A DNA stretch of 64,000 nt from Anatilimnocola aggregata. Lineage in GTDB: Bacteria; Planctomycetota; Planctomycetia; Pirellulales; Pirellulaceae. The stretch spans positions 1,984,001 to 2,048,000 of the forward strand of contig NZ_CP036274.1 of the NCBI RefSeq assembly GCF_007747655.1. Direction: 5' to 3'. Below, piece after piece: positions 1 to 10,900 of the stretch (position 1 is its first letter; every line of letters begins with the position of its first letter). Below the pieces are notes generated by a model. That model did not search any database, was not told the origin of the DNA, and was given only the letters and a program-made list of their open reading frames with translations. The position numbers and the translations under genes were made by a program.

Positions 1-537
1 TCGTCGAACGCGCACAAGAGCCTGCGACAGATGCTGGTCGAAGAACAGAAACTCGACGCCGTCATCTCGCTCCCCGGCGGCGTATTCAAACCCTACGCGG
101 GCGTTTCGACGGCCATCCTCCTCTTCACCAAAACCAACTCCGGCGGCACCGACCACGTCTGGTTCTACGACGTGGAAGCGGACGGCCAATCGCTGGACGA
201 CAAACGGACGGAACTCCTGCCAACGGAAAAACTCGGTGCCGTCCCCGCGGTCGCACTGACCAAAGAAGAGCACAGCAAGAACAATCTCCCTGACATCCTC
301 GCCCGCTGGTCGAAGCGCGACAAAGCCGAACGCAAGAACCCCCGCACGTCGCAAAGCTTCTGCGTCCCCAAGGCCGACATCGCCGCGCAAGGTTATGACC
401 TCTCACTGAACCGCTACAAGGAAGTTGTGCACGAAGAAGTCGCCCATCGGTCGCCGGCCGAGATTTTGAAGACGCTCGGCGAATTAGAGAAGGAGATTCA
501 GCAGGGGATGAAGGAATTGGCAGGGATGGTCAGATGA
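1..537 (+). CDS. hsdM: Type I restriction-modification methyltransferase subunit HsdM, C-terminal part
   Basis: The frame is open from base 1, so the gene begins outside the window; 178 residues are visible. The segment [19 protein letters not shown] is the typical end of the N6-adenine methyltransferase core of HsdM, after the catalytic NPPF motif, which is not in the window. The last part (DLSLNRYKE, then a charged helix) matches the HsdM tail that contacts HsdS. The stop overlaps the hsdS start as ATGA (534-537), so the two are probably translationally coupled. HsdM supplies the S-adenosylmethionine-dependent methylation of the type I complex. The family call is secure; completeness of the gene cannot be judged. 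Confidence 0.92.
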   Translation, partial: SSNAHKSLRQMLVEEQKLDAVISLPGGVFKPYAGVSTAILLFTKTNSGGTDHVWFYDVEADGQSLDDKRTELLPTEKLGAVPAVALTKEEHSKNNLPDILARWSKRDKAERKNPRTSQSFCVPKADIAAQGYDLSLNRYKEVVHEEVAHRSPAEILKTLGELEKEIQQGMKELAGMVR

Positions 538-1742
538 AAGTAACTTCCCGTTGGCCTAAAGCCTTGCTTGGCGAGGTGGTCGAGGAGACGCAATATGGCA
601 CGTCGCTCAAAGCTAACGAGCAGTGCGCTGGTGTTCCCGTTTTACGGATGAACAACATTACTTATAGCGGCGCACTGGATCTCACCGACATCAAGCATGT
701 CGAACTGCCCGCCAAAGACATTGAGCAATATTCCGTCCGCCGAGGTGACCTGTTATTCAATCGCACGAACAGCCAGGAACTAGTCGGCAAAATGGGCGTT
801 TGGAATCGAGATGAGAGCTTTGCGTTTGCCGGTTATCTCGTTCGCTTACGCCTCAAGATAGATCGGGCCGATCCTTCGTTTGTCGCAGCCTGGTTCAATA
901 CGACTGAGATGAAGACACTGCTTCGCACACGGGCGAAGCCTTCGATCAATATGTCGAACATCAACGCTACGGAGGTGCTCAAGTTTCCGATAGTCCTGCC
1001 GCCGCTGGCGGAGCAGCGGCGGATTGCGGAGGTGCTGGATCGGGCGGAGGCCTTGCGAGCCAAACGCCGCGCCGCCCTCGCCCAACTCGACTCCCTCACC
1101 CAATCCCTCTTCCTCGACCTCTTCGGCGATTTGCAGCGATCCAGTGTTTACACTGAGAGTAAACTAAGTGATTGTGCGGAGGTTGTTTCAGGTGTGGCAA
1201 AAGGGCGAAAGCTCAACGGAAGGCAAACAGTTGATGTTCCATATCTCCGTGTAGCCAACGTCCAAGCTGGCTTTCTCAATCTATCGGAAATCAAGACGAT
1301 TGAAGCGCTTCCGGCGGAACTCGCTGAACTTGCCCTAAAACCAGGCGACGTCGTTCTAACGGAGGGTGGAGATCACGATAAGCTCGGACGAGGCGCAATG
1401 TGGAACGGCGAAGTCGATGGGTGTATTCACCAGAATCACGTGTTTCGCGTCCGCCCGAATAATACACTTCTCTTGCCACGCTATTTTCATGAGTACCTTC
1501 AGGCGCCAAGAGCACGTGCATACTTTCTCAGCTGCGCGAAAAAGACTACCAATCTTGCGAGCATCAACATGACGCAGTTGCGGGCATTGAGTGTTCCGCT
1601 TCCTCCGCTCGAACTCCAGCAAGAATTCGCCCGCCGCGTCACGGCCGTCGAACGGCTCAAGGCCACGCAGCGGGCCTCGCTGACGGAGCTGGACGCCCTG
1701 TTCGCCTCCCTCCAACACCGCGCCTTCCGCGGCGAGTTATAG
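534..1742 (+). CDS. hsdS: Type I restriction-modification specificity subunit HsdS
   Basis: This 402-residue protein has the usual HsdS plan: a target recognition domain at about residues 1-150, a central conserved helix after [17 protein letters not shown] (about 155-198), a second target recognition domain (about 199-350), and a second conserved helix after PPLELQQEF (from about 356). The two domains read the two halves of a split DNA site and the helices set the spacing. The start overlaps the hsdM stop. DNA for both recognition domains (roughly 541-980 and 1130-1560) is visibly AT-richer than the helices and than hsdM and hsdR, as expected if they were exchanged by recombination. The target sequence cannot be predicted. 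Confidence 0.95.
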   Translation: MKVTSRWPKALLGEVVEETQYGTSLKANEQCAGVPVLRMNNITYSGALDLTDIKHVELPAKDIEQYSVRRGDLLFNRTNSQELVGKMGVWNRDESFAFAGYLVRLRLKIDRADPSFVAAWFNTTEMKTLLRTRAKPSINMSNINATEVLKFPIVLPPLAEQRRIAEVLDRAEALRAKRRAALAQLDSLTQSLFLDLFGDLQRSSVYTESKLSDCAEVVSGVAKGRKLNGRQTVDVPYLRVANVQAGFLNLSEIKTIEALPAELAELALKPGDVVLTEGGDHDKLGRGAMWNGEVDGCIHQNHVFRVRPNNTLLLPRYFHEYLQAPRARAYFLSCAKKTTNLASINMTQLRALSVPLPPLELQQEFARRVTAVERLKATQRASLTELDALFASLQHRAFRGEL

Positions 1743-1792
1743 TATTGCGAGCCGTTGCTTCGTATTAGGGCGACTTCGTTCCAGGACACCCC

Positions 1793-4700
1793 ATGAGCCT
1801 CTTCGCCTTCCTGCAAGCCGAGTGGCCCGATGTTCATGAGGCTGCTGCCCGCGGCGCTTCAGCCGTTCACTCCGATCCGCGGACGGCCTGTTTCTATGCT
1901 CGTCGAGCACTGGAACTCGCCGTGCACTGGATGTTCAAGCACGACAGCACGCTGCGCCTGCCCTACCAAGACAACCTGAGCGCGCTGATCCACGAGCCAA
2001 CATTCAAGGCGGCTGCTGGCGACGCGGTGTTCAACAAAGCCCGCGTCATCACCCAACTGGGCAATCGCGCGGTCCATAACAGCCGATCAATTCCCGAGAC
2101 CGATGCGCTCGTCGCCTTGCGCGAACTGTTTCACGTTGCCTACTGGCTCGCCCACACCTACGCCCGCGGTGCCAAGCCCGCGCCCGGTCTCACCTTCGAT
2201 CCCGCCGCCCTGCCCAAGCCGGCCGCCACCCCGCGGCAAAACCTGGAGCAGTTGCAAAAGCTACAGGCCAGCCTGGAGGAACGGGACGAAAAACTGGCGA
2301 CGATCCTCGCCGACAAAAATGCCCTCGACGAGGAACTGAAGCGCCTGCGGGCCGAAGTGACTGCCGCGAAACAGGCAGCGGCCACCCAACCCGACACGCA
2401 TGACTACTCCGAGTCGGAAACCCGCGATTACTTCATCGACCTGCTGCTGAAGGAGGCCGGTTGGCCCCTCGACCAGGCCCGCGACCGCGAATTTCCGGTC
2501 ACCGGCATGCCCAATCAGCAAGGGAAAGGGTTTGTCGACTACGTGTTGTGGGGCGACGACGGCAAACCCCTGGCGCTCGTCGAAGCCAAACGGACCCGCC
2601 GCGATTCCCGCGTCGGCCAGCAACAGGCCAAGCTCTACGCCGATTGCCTGGAGCAGCAATGCGGTCAGCGGCCGGTGATTTTTTATTCGAACGGCTACGA
2701 GCATTGGACGTGGGACGATGCGAATTATCCGCCTCGTCAGGTTCAGGGTTTCTATAAGAAGCCCGAGTTGGAATTGCTGATTCAACGCCGCAGCAGCCGG
2801 AAGCAACTGACCCAGGCCGAGATCAATCCGGCGATTGTCGAGCGGTATTACCAGACCCGCGGCATCCGGCGGATTGCCGAAGCCTTTGAACAAGACCACG
2901 ACCGGAAAGCCCTTGTTGTGATGGCGACCGGCGCTGGTAAGACTCGTACAGTCATCGCGTTGGCTGACCTGCTGATGCGCTGCAACTGGGCCAAGCGAGT
3001 GCTTTTCTTGGCAGACCGCACCGCGCTCGTGAATCAAGCCGTTGGTGCGTTCAAAAAATTCTTTCCCGATTCATCGCCGGTCAACCTCGTCACTGAAAAG
3101 GATACCGAAGGCCGCGTCTTTGTTTCGACCTATCCCACGATGATGGGCCTGATCGACGACACCCGCGATGGCCAGCGGCGGTTCGGCGTGGGACACTTCG
3201 ACCTGCTGATCATCGACGAAGCACATCGCAGCGTCTTTCAAAAATATCGGGCCATCTTCGATTACTTCGATTCGCTCCTCGTCGGCCTGACGGCGACACC
3301 GAAAGATGAAGTCGATCACAACACGTATACGTTGTTCGACCTGGAGAACGGTGTCCCCACCGATGCCTATTCGCTAGAAGAAGCAGTGAAGGACAAGTTT
3401 CTGGTGCCTGCGAAAGCCGTCTCGGTGCCGCTCAAGTTCCAGCGGGCGGGGATCTCGTACGACGAGCTTTCCGACGAGGAAAAGGACCAGTGGGATGCGC
3501 TGGAGTGGGACGAAGAAGAGGGTGCCGTTCCCAACCGCGTTGAAGCGGAAGCTGTGAACAAGTGGCTGTTCAACATCGACACGGTCGATAAGGTGCTGGC
3601 CCACCTGATGACCCGCGGCCTGACCGTGGCGGGCGGCGACCGGTTGGGGAAGACGATCTTGTTCGCCAAAAATCAGGCACATGCCGAGTTCATTGCGGAA
3701 CGGTTCAACGCCAACTATCCGCAGTACAAGGGCGAGTTTGCCCGCGTCATTACGTTCAAGACGGAATATGCCCAGAGCTTGATTGATAACTTCTCGATCA
3801 AGGACAAAATGCCGCACATTGCGATCTCGGTCGACATGCTCGACACGGGCATCGATGTGCCCGAAGTGGTGAACCTGGTGTTTTTCAAGTTAGTGCGGTC
3901 CAAGACGAAGTTCTGGCAAATGGTTGGCCGCGGCACGCGTTTGTGTCCAGATTTATTCGGACCAGGGCTGGACAAGCAGTTTTTCTATTTGTTCGACTAT
4001 TGCCAAAACCTGGAATTCTTCAGCCAGAACCCCGACACGACCGATGGCTTGGCGGGGATGTCATTGGGCAAGCGGTTGTTCCTGTCGCGACTGGAGTTGA
4101 TCCAGGTTCTAGATTCAAAGGCACCAGTGAATCCGGGCGTCGAGTTGGATAAGGAAATTGGCGCGCCACCGGGCGAACCTCGCACGGAGGTGGGACTGCG
4201 TCAGTTGACGAGTCATCTATTGCAGCGAGAAGTTGCGGCGATGAATCTTGATAACTTTGTCGTTCGCGCCCACCGTCGTGCCGTGGAAAAGTACGTCAGG
4301 CCAGAAGCGTGGACGTCTCTGCCTGGAGATGCGATCGGAGAACTCACTCAGGAAGTGGCGGGGTTGCCCTCGGAACTCGATACAGAGGCTGAGGAGGCCA
4401 AGCGGTTCGACTTACTGATCTTGAATCTTCAGTTGGCGATTTTGCGAGCCGAGCCAGCCTTCGCTCGCCTGCGGGATCAGGTCATGGCGATCGCCGGCTT
4501 ATTAGAAGAGAAGTCGTCCATCCCGATGGTCAATGCGCAGATGCCACTTATTCAGGACCTGCAGACCGACAATTGGTGGCAAGACGTCACGACGCCAATG
4601 CTGGAAGTAGTGCGCCGCCGGCTACGCGACCTGGTCAAGCTGATCGAGAAGAGCCAGCGGAAACCGATCTACACGAATTTTGAGGACGAAATGGGCGCGG

Positions 4701-5212
4701 AAACCGGCGTGGAGTTGCCGGGGTTCACGAGCGGATCTAGCTTCGAGAAGTTCAGGGCGAAAGCGCAAGCGTTTTTGCGAGCGCACCAACAACACGTGAC
4801 GATTCACAAGCTGCGGATGAACAAAGCCCTTTCCCAGACTGATCTGGATGAGTTGGAACGGATGTTGGCAGCGAGTGGAATCGGCAGGGCCGAGGATCTG
4901 GATCGCGCCAAGTCGGAGTCGCAGGGGCTGGGTTTGTTCGTGCGCTCGTTAGTTGGTCTGGATCGCGAAGCTGCCAAGGAGGCGCTCGCCAAGTTCCTGG
5001 GAGGCAAGACCCTCAGTGCCAACCAGATCGAGTTCGTCAACCTGATCGTGAACCACCTGACCGAGCACGGCGTGATGGACGCCTCGCTGCTCTACGAGTC
5101 TCCATTTACCGACGTGACACCCCAGGGGCCCGATGGGATCTTTAGCTCTGTTCAGCTCGACGAACTGCTTGCGGTGCTGGAACAGGTTCGGGCCACGGCG
5201 GTCGCGGCGTGA
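1793..5212 (+). CDS. hsdR: Type I restriction endonuclease subunit HsdR (EcoEI-like)
   Basis: This 1139-residue motor and nuclease subunit cuts DNA after ATP-driven translocation. In order: a DUF4145-like N-terminal domain (about 10-120), a charged coiled coil (about 149-197), the HSDR_N nuclease domain with D249 and E264-A-K266 of the PD-(D/E)XK site, a superfamily 2 helicase core with Walker A ATGAGKT (about 378-384), DEAH (475-478), the TATP motif and motif VI VGRGTRL (about 710), then an EcoEI_R_C-type C-terminal region. All key residues are present, so the enzyme looks active. It starts 50 bases after hsdS and closes the operon. DUF4145 at the N-terminus is common in this subfamily. Confidence 0.95.
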   Translation: MSLFAFLQAEWPDVHEAAARGASAVHSDPRTACFYARRALELAVHWMFKHDSTLRLPYQDNLSALIHEPTFKAAAGDAVFNKARVITQLGNRAVHNSRSIPETDALVALRELFHVAYWLAHTYARGAKPAPGLTFDPAALPKPAATPRQNLEQLQKLQASLEERDEKLATILADKNALDEELKRLRAEVTAAKQAAATQPDTHDYSESETRDYFIDLLLKEAGWPLDQARDREFPVTGMPNQQGKGFVDYVLWGDDGKPLALVEAKRTRRDSRVGQQQAKLYADCLEQQCGQRPVIFYSNGYEHWTWDDANYPPRQVQGFYKKPELELLIQRRSSRKQLTQAEINPAIVERYYQTRGIRRIAEAFEQDHDRKALVVMATGAGKTRTVIALADLLMRCNWAKRVLFLADRTALVNQAVGAFKKFFPDSSPVNLVTEKDTEGRVFVSTYPTMMGLIDDTRDGQRRFGVGHFDLLIIDEAHRSVFQKYRAIFDYFDSLLVGLTATPKDEVDHNTYTLFDLENGVPTDAYSLEEAVKDKFLVPAKAVSVPLKFQRAGISYDELSDEEKDQWDALEWDEEEGAVPNRVEAEAVNKWLFNIDTVDKVLAHLMTRGLTVAGGDRLGKTILFAKNQAHAEFIAERFNANYPQYKGEFARVITFKTEYAQSLIDNFSIKDKMPHIAISVDMLDTGIDVPEVVNLVFFKLVRSKTKFWQMVGRGTRLCPDLFGPGLDKQFFYLFDYCQNLEFFSQNPDTTDGLAGMSLGKRLFLSRLELIQVLDSKAPVNPGVELDKEIGAPPGEPRTEVGLRQLTSHLLQREVAAMNLDNFVVRAHRRAVEKYVRPEAWTSLPGDAIGELTQEVAGLPSELDTEAEEAKRFDLLILNLQLAILRAEPAFARLRDQVMAIAGLLEEKSSIPMVNAQMPLIQDLQTDNWWQDVTTPMLEVVRRRLRDLVKLIEKSQRKPIYTNFEDEMGAETGVELPGFTSGSSFEKFRAKAQAFLRAHQQHVTIHKLRMNKALSQTDLDELERMLAASGIGRAEDLDRAKSESQGLGLFVRSLVGLDREAAKEALAKFLGGKTLSANQIEFVNLIVNHLTEHGVMDASLLYESPFTDVTPQGPDGIFSSVQLDELLAVLEQVRATAVAA

Positions 5213-5541
5213 GCCTGCTGATTCGGCATCACCCCGCTGATTGAAGGGGTCGCAAACGCCTTTCGCCCGGTTCTCGCACCAAATCGCTGTGGACAGCTAA
5301 TCTCGTAAGGCAAGGCGGCAGAGGAGTTTAGGGGCGAATTACGCGAACAAGGTTTGAGCGATGCTCTCTTCGGAGAACGTCGATCATTCGTTGATTGCGT
5401 TGTCAACACGTGTCAACACATGTGCGAGGATGGCGGTCGAATTCGTCCCCCCAAGCTCCGATCCCACAGCGTCAGCCGATGTGGCCGAAGCAAGCTTCCA
5501 CTTTGCAATCTCCCGTGACAGCGATCGGCAAGCAGTTCGGC
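5213..5541. other. Convergent intergenic region between hsdR and the minus-strand cluster
   Basis: No convincing gene lies here. A weak hairpin (ACCCC, ten-base loop, GGGGT) at 5231-5250 follows hsdR but has no T-run, so calling it a terminator is doubtful. A ten-base unit, TGTCAACAC plus G or A, is repeated twice at 5401-5420. Both flanking genes end here, so this is the boundary between the restriction operon and the long minus-strand cluster. Confidence 0.5.
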
Positions 5542-7827
5542 TTATTTACTCACGTGAACTTTATCGAAAACAGCTGTCGTCGTTGCGAAGGTATTGCCTG
5601 AGCAGGTAAAAATTCCAATCCGGCTTCGGTCGTCGAACGTTGCCGCATGCGTCATTTTGGGTTCGTCCCAGATCTTCCCATCGACCGAAGTGAAGACGTG
5701 AACGTGTCCGTCTGACTGAGTTAGTCGGAGGTACAGTGGGAGCGTGACCTTGCCCAACACCTCTTTTTGATTGTCGTCCTGGTCGCCGGTCTTGTTTCGC
5801 CACCGGCAGACAAGATTGCCTGAGGCCTCGACCTGTACCAGAAAGAATCGGCCACATTTTTCGGTCAGCGACTCCCGGATCATCAAGCCAGCAACGCTGG
5901 GTGGGCGATTGTCCCATTGGTACGTAGGGCCACCTACGTTTGGAGCCAATTTGTTCAACTGCGCCGCAATGGTGACATCACCCTTCACAGCTTGGCTCAC
6001 AAACGCACCTTGATCGCGTACTCGCTCCCACCACGATGTCATCGCGTGCCCGCAACCCGTGAGCATAAATTTGTCTCCGGCTATTACGATCGATCCAGGT
6101 ATTGGTGGGGAGTTCAGTTCGTCGAATCGCCAGCCCTTCGGCAGCGTCGAGGGACGGACGGTCACCGCGCAGGTTTGCTGCAGATTGTTGATGGTGGCGG
6201 TCAGCGTACAAACACCAGGCCGCTTGCCGACAACCATGGCAGTCTGTTCGCCAATCTGCTTGACCTCAGCGACGTTGGCATCACTGCTGACCCAAGTGAT
6301 CTCGCGCTCGAAAGCGTGTAGCGGCGCAATCGTCGCATTGAGCGTCGCACGACCGTCTGCCGGCACGCTCAGCTGTTTCTGATCGAGGACTAAGGAAGCG
6401 ACGGCAACGCCCGGCCGGCAATCAATTGCCTCCAGAAGTTCGATCGATTCAATCCGTATTCCTGCCTTGTCGTCTGCAGTTACTTGCAGGCGAAACGCAT
6501 TCCATTTCGCTGGCTGGGCGATGGTGAACTCGCGGCGATGCGTCTCCGCGCTGAAGCCAGGCTTGGCTTGTAGATCCAGCCGGGTCCAACTTGCTCCGCC
6601 ATCGTTGGAACCCAAAAGCTCCAACGCACGTGGCAGACGTTGCTGGTCGTTACACACCACGGCATACGAGGTGACTAACCGTTTTCTGCCATCGGCGTGT
6701 TGGTACTGAATCCAGCTTTCGGCCGCCTGGTCTTGCCACTGTCCCTGCTTGTCGCGTTGTCCCTGGAAAGTGATCTGGCACATCCCGGAGTCGGCGTAAT
6801 AGTTGATATCAAACTTGAGGTTTTTGGGGCGCCCCTTCCCCCTCGTCTGCATGTCTTCGATGGCAGTTTCGATCTCAGGCTTGCGTGCTTTGAGCACTAG
6901 AAAAGAATGCTGTCGGTCTTCTTTCGACTGCCAGACGTTGATCCCCGTGACCGGATCGGTGACGTTAGTCCCGCCGCTCACGACCTTGTACCACGGCTCG
7001 GCACCGCGCAGCGCTACGAGGGCAGACACCGAATCCCAACTCAGTCGATCACCTGCAAAACCAACGCCAGGATAGAGTCGATAGGCCATCGTTAAGGGGT
7101 TATGCTCCGGCATCTCGTAAGTGACGCGCCGACCAGAGTTGGTGGAGCCACCTTCGCCGTTAAACACCACAGGCGTCGGCCAGGTGGAGCAGACGAGCCC
7201 GGCTGCTGCCGGATCTTGTTTGAAGTTCCACTCGCCCTCTTTCGTGTTGGCCATGGGCGGATAGGTTCCGCCCATAATTTCCAGTCGCTTGACCTTCTTG
7301 GCGATCAGGGCCGGACCATCGAGCGGGCTGGCCTCATCTGGGCGCGACTTGAGCAGATTGGCCAGATTGCGAAGTGGGCCCACGGCGAGCACCACGACGG
7401 TGGCATCAGGCTGCTTCGCTAGAGTCTGGCGATAGAGTGTCACGGCATCGGGGTAATCCTGGCCGCTGGCATGCTTGTGGGGATAGTGCCGAATGATTTC
7501 GTTGGCAAAGCCCTTGTGATCGAGAAAGCTCTCGTCTTTCAAAGTGCCGACGGGAATTTCAGGTCGTCCAAACCAGGTATTGATTGCATCGAGGCAGGGC
7601 GCAATAGCAACCGAGGAAGTGCAACCCATCGTAGCCAGCAGGTGCGCTTGTCCACGCTCGACAGCTCCATGCAACATGAACAGCGCACCGATATCGTCGC
7701 AATCGTGGTCCACATCGGTGTCGAAGATAATCTTTAGCGGCGGCTCGGCAGCTTGGCCTGCCTCTGGCAGGGCATGCCCAACAAGGACGATTGTTGACCA
7801 AAGTAACAGCCCGAAAAGTGATTTCAT
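5542..7827 (-). CDS. Secreted nucleoside hydrolase-like protein with discoidin-like and Big_2 domains
   Basis: Secreted protein of 761 residues. A signal peptide (MKSLFGLLLWS..., cleavage near AGQAAE) fixes the start at 7827; a longer frame to 7875 adds only a non-hydrophobic leader. The motif FDTDVDHDCDD (residues 35-45) matches the calcium-binding DTD..DxDD signature of inosine-uridine preferring nucleoside hydrolases, so the N-terminal domain probably cleaves N-glycosidic bonds. It is followed by a discoidin (F5/8 type C)-like domain at about 382-460, a bacterial Ig-like Big_2 domain at about 475-555, and a beta-sandwich resembling DUF1349 or a laminin-type lectin fold at about 564-760. 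The accessory domains suggest binding to a surface or polymer. Substrate unknown. It is the last gene of the minus-strand run. Confidence 0.78.
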   Translation of the reverse strand: MKSLFGLLLWSTIVLVGHALPEAGQAAEPPLKIIFDTDVDHDCDDIGALFMLHGAVERGQAHLLATMGCTSSVAIAPCLDAINTWFGRPEIPVGTLKDESFLDHKGFANEIIRHYPHKHASGQDYPDAVTLYRQTLAKQPDATVVVLAVGPLRNLANLLKSRPDEASPLDGPALIAKKVKRLEIMGGTYPPMANTKEGEWNFKQDPAAAGLVCSTWPTPVVFNGEGGSTNSGRRVTYEMPEHNPLTMAYRLYPGVGFAGDRLSWDSVSALVALRGAEPWYKVVSGGTNVTDPVTGINVWQSKEDRQHSFLVLKARKPEIETAIEDMQTRGKGRPKNLKFDINYYADSGMCQITFQGQRDKQGQWQDQAAESWIQYQHADGRKRLVTSYAVVCNDQQRLPRALELLGSNDGGASWTRLDLQAKPGFSAETHRREFTIAQPAKWNAFRLQVTADDKAGIRIESIELLEAIDCRPGVAVASLVLDQKQLSVPADGRATLNATIAPLHAFEREITWVSSDANVAEVKQIGEQTAMVVGKRPGVCTLTATINNLQQTCAVTVRPSTLPKGWRFDELNSPPIPGSIVIAGDKFMLTGCGHAMTSWWERVRDQGAFVSQAVKGDVTIAAQLNKLAPNVGGPTYQWDNRPPSVAGLMIRESLTEKCGRFFLVQVEASGNLVCRWRNKTGDQDDNQKEVLGKVTLPLYLRLTQSDGHVHVFTSVDGKIWDEPKMTHAATFDDRSRIGIFTCSGNTFATTTAVFDKVHVSK

Positions 7828-7952
7828 CAGCATGCAACCGGTGGGAGGCGAAGACGTCAGAGTAGTCGCACGCACACATCATGAACGTGCTACTCGACAA
7901 GCTTAATGGCCCTAGTCGGAGCCATCTACAAACCATCACGCACGGTAACTCT

Positions 7953-10900
7953 CTAACGGGCCTCGTCGCTGATAATTTCCAGCCCGCTGAGGATGGGGTC
8001 GCCGATTTTGGAATGGAACTCGATCTCCACATCGCGCTCAGTGTTGATTCGAAATTCCTTCACGAGCCCGCGGCGCGGACCGCCGGTCTCGCGAGCCACA
8101 TCAACGGATCTGGCGACCGTTTCCCCCTGGAGCTTTATGTCGAATATCCTTTGGCCGGGCTGTTTGTCTTCGAGCTCCGCAAAATGGAGGCGGACGCTGT
8201 ACTCCAATGGTTTCGGGCTCGGGCTCTTAATGTCAATGCGGACCGATCGTGATGCGAAGCTCTGATAAAGAAGGTCGAGGTTCGGTGGCAGCTTCCCGGG
8301 AGTCCGAAATTGAGCAAGCAGGCGGTCGCGGGACAGACCCGCGGATTCGACCAATCGCCAAGGAATCGCCAATTCCGCCCGAAACGATTGATCATCGGCG
8401 GCTACGGCGGCGTTCCAGCCCTCCACGGCAATTGGACGTTTGGCTGGAGCGAATACGATGGTGGTGCCGAACCACTCCCGCTTTTCCGCGAGTGCCGCTG
8501 CCGAGCCAACCTCCGGGGGCTTTTCCGTGAGGGACAGCGTCAGCAGGCTCCCGCTGCGGAACAAGGCGCGTCGGGCGCCGGAACCGCCAGCGATATTCTG
8601 ATCCCGAGCTTCCGGATCGAACGTAGAGACTTGCAGGGCGAGCGTTGAGCCGGCCGCAGTTTTCAGACGCAAGCGATCCAGCGGCACGACCGTTTCCGTC
8701 ACCAGTTCCTCTTCACTACTGGTCGTCGCAGACGACAATTCGAGATTGCGAGCGCGACGGAACTTCTCGAGTTCCTTCTTGGCCGGATCGGGGTCGTCCA
8801 CGATGTCCGGCGGCTGGCCCGGTTTCTTGCCGCCGGATTCGGAGGTTTGTTCATTGTCGGATGGCTCGTCCAACATCGCTTCTTGAAACTTCACTTTCTT
8901 CCGTTGCGCATCGAGCACCGTTTCGACTAAAGCGGGAGACTCCAGGTTTGCGAGTTGTATCCGCCAGCTGGTAGCTGTTTTGTCTGGTGCCGAAGCAGCC
9001 AGCTGGTGCAGAATGATCAGCCCGCGTTCGTTCCAGCCGAGGCGAAGCGAGCCGCGTCCTTCGCCGAGGCTGATGTTCAACCCCTGCTGATCCCAATCAG
9101 CGGATCTGCCGTCGATCGCGATGTCCTTTACTGGCGGCACGTTGACAATGCTGTTCGTTTCACCGCTGCTCTTGCGGCCTTGGACGGTCACGCCGAACTG
9201 CGCGTAGGCCGACTTCGATTGGTCCTTTAACAGCACATCGAAGTACGCGTCCGTCCAGGGCGGAACGGCTCCTTTGCGGTCGAATTTGGGTTTTTGCTCG
9301 TAGGCAAAATACAGGTGCTCAGCGTCATAACGGACGCGAGTCCGGCCGCTCTCGACGACGCTCTTGGGATCTACAACGATGCCGATGCCGGCGTTTCCGG
9401 CCCAGGCTGGATCGTCGAATCGCGCGTCGATCTGGGGCGCAGCGGCGACAGCAGTCCCCAGTACCGTCGTCTTTGGCTCATGGTAGATCAGACCCAGGGA
9501 GATCTTTTTCACTCCGGTCAAGGCAGACGCCGAAACCCAGGGCATGGCGGTGCCGACGATGGGAACGCGGTCGGCGTTGACGCGCAACGACCGGCCACCA
9601 TCGAACATTTCAACTGTCACTGGCAGCCCAAAGGCGTGAGCTCGCGGGCCGAGGGAACCGCCGGTCGCGAACATCATCGGCTGGCGGGGATAACCGAGCC
9701 ACAGCTTGCCGGCGTCATCGCGCCGATCACCAGGCGCGCCAAGGTTTAGCGTCAGCGATTGCATTTGCGTGACGCGCGGCTTGTCGACGAACACGGCCCA
9801 GTCTTCATTCCGCCGCTCGCGCGCGGGGGCCAGCGCCATCGATGTCGAAAAGTTGTAAGGGCAGAAGCAATCGCCGACCCCTTCCACAGAGACGAGCACG
9901 CCCTGGGCGGGCACCACAGTGATCCGGCAACCGGGCCGCACGCCGGCGAAATTGCGCATCCCACTGTCATCGGCCAGGTCGTACATGCCGAAGGTGCCGG
10001 AGCGGAAGAAGTCCATCGTGGCCGAGCAAATCGTGCCGCTGCACCCATAGCCGCGCAGGTAGTCCCGAGGTTCGACCTCGCCGCTCAGTGGATTGAATCG
10101 CTGTCGCAAATCCGGAGTCGTCTCCGTTGCGAGCGGCGAACGAGGAATGTTGCCGTCATGCCGAATGAATCGTGGAACGCGGCCCCATTCCTTGGCATGT
10201 TGGGGCAACTCGCTAACGTTCGCCCTGGGCACTTTCGCCCAGGGCAAGTTATCCTCGCTGGCATGTGCCAGGCGGAACGCGGCTGTCCCATTGCGCCAGG
10301 GGTCGCGGCTGGCGGTAAGGGGCCGCTCGCGAAGTTGCACGTCGAAACCGTCATAGAGCGCGATCTCTGCCGAGAGATCGAACGTGGCCGGCCTTTTGCC
10401 GGTCAAGCGGCGAATCTCGTCGAGCGAGATTTTGAGCACGAGCCGCTCCCCAACGCGTTTCAGATCAAGGTTGGGAATCTCGGCTCCGACAAAGCCATCG
10501 AATTTTCTCAGCGTCCCCTCCGCTGTATTTACAATGACGGGAAAAGCACCGCGACCAGACGGTTCGAGTCGTTCCACGCCGTCGCGGAAGTCGAACCACA
10601 AGGTCCAGCAATCCTTTTCATCCGGGCGCGGCGTCTTCGTATCGAACATCAACGTGATTTCCGATTCCGATTGAGCGATCGTCAATTCGCCGCCGTACTG
10701 CCCTTTCCCCTTGGCGGAAAAAGTGGCGGGTCGATCCAGAGTGAAGACCAGTGGTTCAGCCAAACCGAAGATTTTTTCCAGCCGGCCAGACTGCGCAGCG
10801 CACTGCATCACACGTTGCCCGAGGCCGATATAGACATGCTCGTCGTCCGCCGACACATACTGATATTCAGGCACCACGCGCGACCAGAGCTCGAATCCGT

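Noticed and set aside
1793-5212. A separate anti-phage defence island beyond type I restriction
   Set aside because: Only hsdM, hsdS and hsdR are seen; the flanking minus-strand genes are envelope and carbohydrate-type proteins.
5231-5250. Hairpin after hsdR as a rho-independent terminator
   Set aside because: The stem is only five base pairs with a ten-base loop and no T-run.
5401-5420. Two-unit TGTCAACAC repeat as part of an iteron origin or a CRISPR
   Set aside because: Only two ten-base copies, no spacers, no replication or cas genes nearby.
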